64,000 nt of DNA. Origin: Valencia hispanica (lineage: Eukaryota > Chordata > Actinopteri > Cyprinodontiformes > Valenciidae). The DNA is taken from contig OY747712.1 of NCBI GenBank assembly GCA_963556495.2, forward strand, positions 16,799,235 to 16,863,234, written 5' to 3'. The notes beneath the pieces are model-generated. The model had not been told where the DNA came from. It saw only the letters and a program-made list of their open reading frames with translations, and searched no databases. The translations under genes were made by a program, and so were the position numbers. Positions 56,243 to 64,000 of this stretch are shown here, one piece after another (positions within the stretch are counted from its first letter, which is position 1; each line of letters starts with the position of its first letter).

Positions 56243-57555
56243 ATATAAATATAGAAAATATATCTAATATACCCAAAGCCCTGTCCACAGCACCACAACC
56301 TAATTTGACCTTGTGATTAATTATATAGCATGTATGTTATAAACATGTAGTCAGTGTTACACTAATGTGTGCCACACTTTTAAGTTTTTGTTTACAAACA
56401 AAAAGGTTGAAAACCCAAATAATAATAAAGAGCTACTTTGTTGCATGTCTGCCATTCAAAATCCAGTACCACACGTGGATCTTTGTATAAGTTAATAAGT
56501 TCTAAGGGTATGGAGACCCTTTGTCAAATCTACATTACTAATCCTAAATAACGATCACTACAAAGAGTCAATAGACTCTTAGATCTCATGGCTCTAATAC
56601 AAGTTTCCTCTCTTGTTTTTTCACTTTGGGATTATCAAAATCTCACCAAGTGTAGAGAAGAAATGTCTTCTAATAGACGTCAGGAGAAATTGAAACACAC
56701 ACAATATTCCTCCTACTTCAAACTATCTTAGAAACAGAGCAAAGTGAAATGAGACCCCCACACAACACAACAATATAATGCCTCACTTACCACCTAAATG
56801 AAATAGGCTACATTGGAAATCACATTGATTTTTTTCTGTCGCTGTACTTGATTGTTCTGCAGTAAAATAAAATTTTCTGAGAAATGAAAGTGACGTGCTG
56901 TTGTTAGATTTTCTTTCAAAAGAACAATGACTGATGCTTTAACAAAATGACTCTAGATGGCTATCCTTTCTGCAAAGTGGTATTGAACATTTTGTTGTTG
57001 TTGGTTGGGTTTTTAAATTTGATTTAATTCAGTCACATTTTGTCATCTTGGATTAGCCCTACACTTGATGATGGGTTTCAATCCGGATCTAAAGCTGTTG
57101 GTTAGCAGCTTTTGTTTTAAGGCTGTTCGCCTACCATACACCCACTGCTGATGGGCAACATTTTGATTAATCCGACAGGACTTTCATGGTAGGATCGCAG
57201 CAGGCATTCTCTTGGAAGATTATGAAATTATCAGCGAGTATCTTACGACGTGATGCTGTAACGCAAGCCTTTTTGAAAAATTATCCCCGATTCATATAAA
57301 TTGCTCAATAGTTTAATAATCTGTCAAGCATGACCAACAAACGATTAGAAGTCAGAGGAACAACTGAAATGTGTCTAAGAGATAGTGTTTGAGTTGATAA
57401 ATATGGGCCACAGGCCTTACTTGTTGAAATGATTAAACATGGCAGCAACCAAAAAAAGTTGTCAGTTTGATGAGGTAATTATTAATTTTGGCTCTAACAC
57501 CTACACAGGATCCTGTCACATATACAGAGCTAGCTTTTAATGGAAGGTCTGAAGC
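56243..57555. other. Unassigned DNA; possible conserved block at the right
   Basis: 56,245-57,000 is AT-rich without features. 57,030-57,420 is GC-balanced and repeat-free, with AATTA-type sites, and could hold regulatory sequence. Confidence 0.3.
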
Positions 57556-57559
57556 ACCA

Positions 57560-59497
57560 TCCACAATTATTAGCACCCCTGTCAAAGATACTTACTGTAG
57601 AAAGATCAAACGGAGGGAATACTTTATGAACCGAGTTCTGTTTATTAGCCCCACTCGTACAGCTTTGAATACATACTAGCCTTGCGTAGGAAAAAAACCC
57701 AACCCTTTTTTGCACAGGCGCAGTATCCGACCACCAGTACGGTGGCTACAGAGGCACATTAAACTCCAAGCGAGCATTGGGTGAATGCTCTACACTTACT
57801 AAAGCCTTGTGGTGAATTTTTGTTATAGACTTGACCCCCAAGATGCCACCAATTCCTGCAACTCTGTGAGTTATGGATATTTTTTGACCTCTGTACATGG
57901 TGGCCACACAAACTTGGGCCTTTGTTCAGCCCTTTCAGTCACTGTTCCAGTTGTTATGAGCAGGGCCTTATTGTTCTGTCTGTAGATAAGCACAAGATTA
58001 GTTGACTAGCTACTTTCTTTTGGCCAACCAAATGATCAACAACTCATATCAAAACAAATCAAATATGCTAGCTTCAAAGCTCTAGTTCTCTTGCAACAAT
58101 TTCTCCTATATTTTCCCATATTTTGTTGTGTTCAATTAACCCCTTACCATTACAAGCCTTCCGAGACCTGCTGCAGAAAAGCATCCCTACAGCATGATGC
58201 TGCCACCTCCATGCTTCACAGTGGGGATGGTATGTTTGTGGTGATGTGCAGTGCTTAGTGTCAAACATGTCATCTGGTCTAATGGCTAAAAAGCTACATT
58301 TTTGGTCTCATCAGACCAAAGAACTCTCTTCCATGACCATGGAGTCAACAGACTTCCTTTCGGCAAGCTCTAGTTGAGCCCTAATATGAGTTTTCCTCAA
58401 CAGTGGCTTTCTCACTGCCACTGTCTGATTAAGCTTTGACTGGAGAAGAACCAGGGCAACAGAACTTGTATGCAGAGTGTCTCCTATCTTCAGCGTAGTC
58501 ATAGTATTGGTCCGGGTTGACATGCAAGATATTGACCAAAGTTTTTAAAAAAAACAGACAACAAAGCTTCAGTTCTGTATTACAGCCTCTGCCGGTTTAT
58601 TAGTTTACATACCATCTCTGAGCAGGACAAAGCATTGATGACATACAGTTCTGTCATCTTCAATTACCCCAGCAAGACTCTCTCTCCCTCTCTCTGTCAT
58701 TAACATACAGATTTGTATACCTAGTTCGTGCGTCATATTGATGCACGTACTGTCTGACAATATCCAGATGTTTTCTCTCCACAACAACTTATCAACTCAA
58801 CATTCTTCCAAGGAAGCAAGTCCTCTTAGCTAAGGCTATAATTCAGCTGGACCACGACCCAGGTCAGGGTGACCCAGAGTCTTTCCTCTGGATAAACACA
58901 TACATTCCTGCCCGTAGTTTCTCAGATGGGACCATCTCGGACGTGCAGTATTTACCACAACAATAGATGTCCTGGTGGCACCTCTCACTAGTCTTCTTCC
59001 ACAGTCACTCAGTTTGTGAGGAGGGCCTGATCTAGGTAAATTTATACATGGGCCATACTTTTTTCATTTCATGATAATGGATTTAACTGTACTCCAGGGG
59101 ATCTTCAGTACCTTAGAGATTTTTTGTATCCATCCCCTGACCAGGAATACTGATTAACAAGTGAATTGACCTTCTAGACCTAGGTGTCTTTATATTACAA
59201 TCAATTGAGACTCAATGCACTGCTTTGGTTTCTATTCCATTCATTGTGAGACTACTTGCACCAGTCAGCTGGACCTATGTTGAATTAGGTCAGTCACTTT
59301 TAAAGGGGTACATAATTATGGTGTCACTTACTTTGTGTTTCAGGTTTTTATTTAATAGTTATTTTTGTAGAAATCGTTTTTTCACTTACACATTAAAAGG
59401 TTTTTTTTTATATATATTTTTTGTCAAAAAAGCCTAAATTTGTTAATCGTGACTGATTTGTAAAAACAATACATAGGGTATTGCTTTTCATCGGCAC
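57560..59497 (-). mobile_element. Tc1-like relic, third family
   Basis: The right terminus, read inward from 59,497, is CAGTGCCGATGAAAAGCAA. The left side begins near 'cacaattattagcacccctg'. Between them, minus-strand coding remains include L-R-K-x-H-I-R-A and a VLWSDETKN-type segment ('ttggtctcatcagaccaaag', 58,299-58,318) and GGG-S-I-M-L-x-G-C-F-S (58,175-58,215). The middle (58,560-59,040) has no clear counterpart and may be an insertion. The two ends differ, so two overlapping relics are possible. Confidence 0.6.
58074..58523 (-). pseudogene. Tc1-like transposase fragment
   Basis: In the minus strand, 58,523-58,311 is open and contains VAVRKPLLRKTHIRAQLELA, the linker before the catalytic domain. 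It runs with a frameshift into LWSDETKNVAF, which carries the first catalytic Asp. Further on (58,268-58,074) the frame has shifted relative to the true one; the true frame has HGGGSIML-GCFSAAG with an in-frame stop (TAG) in place of the Trp codon. The second Asp and the Glu are not recognisable downstream. The gene is a pseudogene. A Tc1-type DDE transposase is secure; subfamily is not. Confidence 0.7.
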
Positions 59498-59499
59498 TG

Positions 59500-60300
59500 T
59501 AAAGTATTATTTTACTGCTCTTTCATTTGATTGTGAGTTCAAGCATACACATGGCAATGATGTCAAATGCATTTCAGAGTAGGCTATCGGCAAATATCTA
59601 ATCTCGATTCAGATCGGCAGTGAGGACAATTGATCCCGACTGGATCACTACAAGTAAAATTATGTCTATTGGTTTTAATGCATAGTGAGGAAACAAGGTG
59701 TGATTTATCTTTTGGACTGTGGATAGATGGAAATCTCCTTGTTGTTTTTTAACTGACTGCCAAAACTGTTTCCTGTCCATGTGTGCCTTGGTTGATTTGT
59801 TCATTGTGTGATGTCTAAGATGAAAAGTGATAACTTAGTAAAGCAGTTTACACCCTGATTAAAAGTGAAAGATCAGACTAGACTAATAAAAGCATAAGAT
59901 GTTGCAGGTTTTGCTAAAAAGAGAAGTTTTCTCGGTAAACTCTGGCATTTTTAGTACTGTCTAACTGTCTTTGAGTTCCATATTGTTCTCCTCTCTTGTT
60001 CACTCCCTAGTTTAGGGATCACTGTGACAGAATAAGAGTTTGTTGTTAGAGAATTGCATGTGTGCCAGTCTGATTTCATGCTGATTCTGCTTACTGTCCT
60101 GCTGTGAGTAGATGTCATTTCCTTATATAGAAGCAGCTCATTTGGGAGAGGAGGTGTTCCCTGAGCTTGCCAAAAGCCTTAGGGGTGCATTTCTCATTTT
60201 CATTTTTGATGATCCTTTAAAGGACAACTCTGTTAGGAGTTTTTAAACCAAACTTTTAAAGCTGTATAAAATCTTGTTTATTCCTTTTCAAGTCATAGTC
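59500..60300. other. Unassigned non-coding DNA
   Basis: No supported feature. Confidence 0.3.
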
Positions 60301-61469
60301 AACATACAGTGCTTTGCAAAAATATTTATAAAACTTTACATTTTGTCAACAACCATAAACTTAAATGTGTTTTATTGGAATATGTAACAGACCAACACAC
60401 ACTAGTATATCATTGTAAATTGGAAGCAAGAGATACATGGTTTTAACACATTTTTTCAGCCCCCTTTACTCTGTTACCTCTGAATGTTGTTTCGTGCAAG
60501 CATTTACCTGCAGAGGTCACCCAGTTTGTAAAAAGAGTCTACCTCTGTGTCATTTAACCTCAATAAAAGTCCAGCTGTTCTGTAAAAGTCCTCAGAGTTG
60601 TTTGGGAACATTAGTAAATAAATGTCATAAAGACCAATAAAGACCAATAAACACAGCAGACTGGCCAGGGGAAAAAGTGGTGGAGAAGTTTAAAGCAGGG
60701 TGAGATGATTAAACAATATTAAAATGGTGAACTTATCTTTCAACAGTAGTTTAATCTGATATCTACCAAGAAATGTCTTTATGGAAGCGTGCTACGAAGA
60801 TAGATGGTTTTTAGTTTTGATATAAGCCAAGATTAGACCAAAAATGATTTCTTTTGGCCTACATGGAAAACTGTGTGTGGTAGAAAGTTACCACTGCACA
60901 TCACCCTAAAGGGTGAAGTATGAAGATGATGACAGCATCATGCTGTGGAGATGCTCTTCTTAAAGCTGCAGTCTGGAGAATATACAGACCCTTTCCAAAA
61001 AATGTGAATATCATGAAAAAGTTGATTTATTTCCATAATTCCATTCAAAACGTTAAATTTCCATAGATTAAAGATTCAGGGCCCACAACCTAAATGATTT
61101 AAAATATTTTATTGTTTATTTGTACATAATTTGGGCTTCCAGCTTATAAAACCCACTAAACAGGAATTCAAAAAAATTAGAATGTCATGCAAAAGTTCAT
61201 TTATTTCAGTAAGTCAACTTAAAAGGTGAAAATGATATAAGATATAGACACATTACGTGCAAAGTGAGATATTTCAAGCCTTTAGTTGTTATTTTGATGA
61301 TTATGGCTTACAGCTTATGAAAATTCAAAATCTTAGAAAATTATGTTTTGAAAAGGTTCAATATTTTAGGCTCAAAGTGTCACACTCTAATCAGCTAATT
61401 AATCCCAAACACTTATGAAGGGTTCCTGAGCCTTTAAATACTCTGTCTGGTTCAGTAGGAATCACAATC

Positions 61470-62360
61470 ATGGGGAAGACTGCTAACCTGACAGTTGTAG
61501 AGAAAGCCATCGTTGACACCCTACATAAGGAGGGAAAGCCTCAAAAGGTAATTGCAAAAGAAGTTGAATGTTCCCAAAGTGCTGTATCAAAGCACATTAA
61601 TATAAAGTTACAGTATATGAAAGGGAAAAGTGTGGAAGAAAAAGGGAGACAAGCAGCAGGGATGACCACAGCCTGGAGAGGATTGTCAGTAAAACCCACT
61701 CAGAAATGTTGGGGACCTTAGGATTGGACTGAGGCTGTAGTTAGTGCATCAAGAGCCACCACACACAGACGGACCCTGGACATGGGCTTCAAATATTGTA
61801 TTGTCCTGAGCAACAAACAACTTGTGAGGCGTCATGCAAATACAAATGTTGCATCTCATTTGGAAACTAAGGTCCCAGAGTCTCGAAGAAGAATGGAGAG
61901 GCGCGCAATCCAAGATGCATGAAGTCCAGTGTGAAGTTTCCACAGTCTGTGTAGATTTGCGGAGCCATGTCATCTGCTGGTGTTGGTCCACTGTGCTTTA
62001 TTAAGTCCAGAGTAACCGCAGCCATCTACTAGGACATTTTGGAGCACTTTATGCTTCCTTCTGCAGACAAGCTTTCCAGCAGAACTTGGCATCTGCCCAC
62101 ACTGCCAAAAGTACCAAAACCTGGTTCAATGACCATGGGATTACTGTGCTTGATTGGCCAGCAAACTCGTCTGACCTGAACCCAATAGAGGATCTATGGG
62201 GCATTGCCAAGAGAAAGATGAGACATGAGACCGAATAATGCAGAAGAGCTAAAGGTCGCTATTGAAGCATCCTGGTCTTCCATAACACCTCAGCAGTGCC
62301 ACAGGCTGATGGCATCCACTGCATTGAGGCAGTAATTGATGCAAAAGGGGCCCAAACCAA
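61470..62360 (+). pseudogene. Tc1-like transposase with internal deletion and frameshifts
   Basis: The N-terminal frame at 61,470-61,721 starts MGKTANLTVVEKAIVDTLHK and has the helix-turn-helix KVIAKEVECSQSAVSKHIN at residues ~27-45, which binds the element's own terminal repeats. Beyond ~61,640 the frame is broken. 'gcatcaagagccaccacaca' (ASRATTHR) is recognisable, then sequence jumps near 61,870-61,890, so the stretch with the first catalytic Asp is lost. 62,110-62,230 encodes STKTWFNDHGITVLDWPA and DLNPIEDLWGIAKRKMR, with the catalytic Glu. The 3' end (H-R-L-M-A-S...DAKGAQTKY-like) runs to ~62,366. Start chosen at the conserved MGK. Inactive; family assignment secure. Confidence 0.88.
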
Positions 62361-62404
62361 GTACTGACTACATATATGTATAATTATACTTTTCAGAGGT
62401 CTGA

Positions 62405-62921
62405 TATTTAGGGTCAATTTCAAAATATTGCTTTTTGCATTCAAATCTTTGAACGGTCTGGTTCCTCCCTATCTGGTTGAGCTCCTTCATCCCTACCACC
62501 CTCCTCGTGCTCTTAGTTCAGCAGATCAGTTCATTCTTACCGTCCCGAAGGCTCTTTGCAAGTCCAGAGGGGACAGTGCTCTTCCTATCTGTGCCCCAAA
62601 GCTGTGGTACTCACCCCCCCCCCCAGTTAGACAAGAGTCTTCCATTGCCGTACGTATTACTTTTCCCTGGCTTTCCGCTCTTAAACTTGTTCTCTCCATT
62701 TAGTGTCATTTGAGTATTCTTTCTTGTTTTTGTGACATTCATTTCCCTAAGTGTACGCTTGTATCAACTGTTACCGCCTTGTTTTGTTCTTTTTTATCTC
62801 CTTGTTTCTAATGTTTGCTATAACTTGTGTGGTTGTTTTATTCATGGTTTTATGTACAGCCATTTGGTTGGTTGTAATGCCATGTTAAAGCGCTTTACAA
62901 ATAAATTGGTATGGTATGGGT
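62405..62921 (+). mobile_element. CR1/L2-type LINE 3' end inserted in a Tc1 element
   Basis: The frame at 62,428-62,703 begins LLFAFKSLNGLVPPYLVELL and contains PRALSSADQFILTVPK, SRGDSALPICAPKLWYS and VRQESS, the C-terminus of a CR1/L2-type polyprotein. The equivalent region at 36.3 kb has [21 protein letters not shown]-run at 62,617-62,627 and loss of the final SRLKTxLF block mark decay. The 3' untranslated part ends 'tgttaaagcgctttacaaat' and the short-repeat tail 'ggtatggtatgg'. It separates the Tc1 gene from its right terminal repeat. Confidence 0.85.
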
Positions 62922-63025
62922 AGTTGTTTAACATTTTAAGTTGAATTACTGAAATAAATGACATTTTGCTCAATATTCTAACTTTTGGAGTTTCACCACT
63001 ACTATTTTGTGTGGGTTTATCACAT

Positions 63026-63065
63026 CCCCCCCCCCCCCCACACACACACACACACGCACACACGC
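63026..63065. repeat. Poly-C plus (CA)n tract
   Basis: Fourteen C bases followed by about a dozen CA units, inside the right terminal region of the outer Tc1 element. Confidence 0.9.
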
Positions 63066-63111
63066 AAAAAGGAACTGGTGTTTGTGGTAGGAATACTTAT
63101 GCAAGGCACTG

Positions 63112-64000
63112 CTCATTAGGTATTCTATCAGTAATGTATGACCAACAGAAGCAAAGAAAATCTGGTTGCTCTTCTTTTAGTGCAAATTACAAATTACATC
63201 TCCTAACTACTATTTTCTCATCTGCACCCCACTCCTTTGTTTTAGTGTCCAACTCTGTGTACCTCCCCTCCGGGAGCCCTTGGTGCTTCCATATAATGAG
63301 GACTTTCTTACTGTTGGAAGGTTAATAGTAGACAGAGAGGTACCTGACAAATCCAAAACTTCGTGACTCCTCAGGCAATTTCACATAGAATCGTTCCCTT
63401 CTTTTTTCCTCCAATGGAAGCAGAGTCCTTTCACTGTGTGAATGAGTCAGGTAAATCCAATTCGAAAAGGCAATGGGATTTGAGATGGAGAGCAAATTGC
63501 GCCAAGGTGATGCCGGACTGGTCAAGAGACCCTTGAGGAAAGAGAGAGAAAAAAAGTCAGCTCGTTCTGACACAATAGAGGACATTGCTGTTATCTTTGC
63601 TGTTAGTCGTGTTTTTATAATTGATTTCCCCTTCCAGCACAATAGCTGGGCAATAATGAAAAGTCTGTCATTCCTGTTCTTTTGTGTTGTGCGTTGATGA
63701 GGTCGCTGGCTCAAGGTGGTCAAAGCGACAAACTTCGTGGTCCGTGCAGAGGGTCATCAAAAGGTTGAGGACTGATAAGGAATCTAAATTCTGTGAATCG
63801 AGCCATACAGTAGTTTTAGAACAGGAAAGGGTTTATCACGTTCATTTGATTATAGTCTAATCCTCATCTGTGTGGGATAAGATTCTGCTTTGGCTAATCT
63901 TGGAGGTTGATCATTTTAAAGGTCCTTGAAGAAAACAGTTGAATTTGCGCGTAAAGATGAGATTTGAGATGTTCAATTGCCACAATATCCAGGATCATTA
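63112..64000. other. Unique DNA, no gene found
   Basis: Contains a 133-codon minus-strand frame (63,322-63,723) and an overlapping plus-strand one, neither with recognisable motifs. From about 63,340 the DNA is GC-balanced and repeat-free and could include regulatory sequence. Confidence 0.35.

Larger units (their letters stand above)
60985..62999 (+). mobile_element. Inner Tc1-like element, fourth family
   Basis: Starts CAGACCCTTTCCAAAAAATG after TA (60,983-60,984). It has repeated subterminal phrases ('gtgaatatcatgaaaaagtt', 'agaatgtcatgcaaaagttc', 'ttatttcagtaagt'). It ends with 'gaattactgaaataaatgac', 'tattctaacttttggagttt' and then TA (63,000-63,001). It carries a decayed transposase gene in sense and is split near its right end by an LINE at 62,405-62,921. 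Confidence 0.8.
60307..63111 (+). mobile_element. Outer Tc1-like family A element with both termini
   Basis: The left terminus CAGTGCTTTGCAAAAATATT follows TA (60,305-60,306). The right terminus, reverse-complemented, is CAGTGCCTTGCATAAGTATT. The left part (60,307-60,982) has 'ccctttactctgttacctct', 'gtccagctgttctgtaaaag', 'gtggagaagtttaaagcagg' and 'catcatgctgtggagatgc'. The right part (63,002-63,111) is only the terminal repeat region. The C-terminal half of the transposase gene is absent. A second transposon occupies the position of the gap. The target TA is lost on the right (ctca). Confidence 0.8.

Noticed and set aside
63322..63723. 133-codon minus-strand frame
   Set aside because: No motif or exon signals, and it overlaps an open frame on the other strand.

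Overview
This window looks like a gene-poor piece of a ray-finned (teleost) fish nuclear genome. The evidence is the AT-rich background, simple repeats such as (TA)n, (CATA)n and (CA)n, remains of spliced genes, and transposon families typical of teleosts: Tc1/mariner, hAT, L2-type LINEs, tRNA-derived SINEs and TTAA- or TA-flanked MITEs. The species cannot be named from the sequence. I found no intact host protein-coding gene, rRNA or tRNA gene. Every long or recognisable reading frame is a decayed transposase or reverse transcriptase, or a fragment captured inside a transposon.

Layout. 0-3.9 kb: two relics of one Tc1 family ('family A'), the second split by a 552-bp TA-flanked MITE that carries a fossil start of a probable MADF-type protein, then a LINE C-terminal fragment. 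3.9-8.6 kb: mostly featureless. 8.6-13.3 kb: a hairpin, a LINE fragment, a Tc1-like transposase pseudogene between two copies of one dispersed repeat, a further Tc1 terminus, and a TTAA element with a 77-bp-arm foldback. 14-15.3 kb: a Tc1 relic split by a LINE. 16.5-17.7 kb: two MITEs. 17.7-25.6 kb: mostly unique DNA with a few relics and a (TA)n cruciform. 25.6-28.3 kb: a hAT-type element holding a SINE. 28.6-42.6 kb: a dense transposon nest. It contains a TSD-flanked hAT (29,557-35,339) split by a 4.36-kb element whose long inverted arms are arrays with a strict period of about 21 bp (30,717-35,079), an inverted relative of that hAT split by an L2 LINE, and a hAT with a perfect 8-bp target duplication (38,400-42,610). 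42.6-46 kb: mostly unique DNA that may include conserved non-coding sequence. 46-53 kb: a tandem duplication with nested insertions, MITEs, and Tc1 relics, one folded back on itself. 53-56 kb: a large element with a two-exon reading frame I cannot identify. 57.5-59.5 kb: another Tc1-like relic. 60.3-63.1 kb: a three-level nest (LINE inside Tc1 inside Tc1). The rest is unique.

The most unusual structure is the phased 21-bp array element, in which CTAG and GATAG/CTATC/GATATC anchors are spaced two DNA turns apart and which carries a decayed gene with SWIM-zinc-finger-like sequence. Next are the unidentified spliced frame at 53.7-54.3 kb and the nests whose insertion order can be read from target duplications or from an unoccupied paralogous copy. 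Family assignments rest on recognition of motifs and ends; no database was searched.
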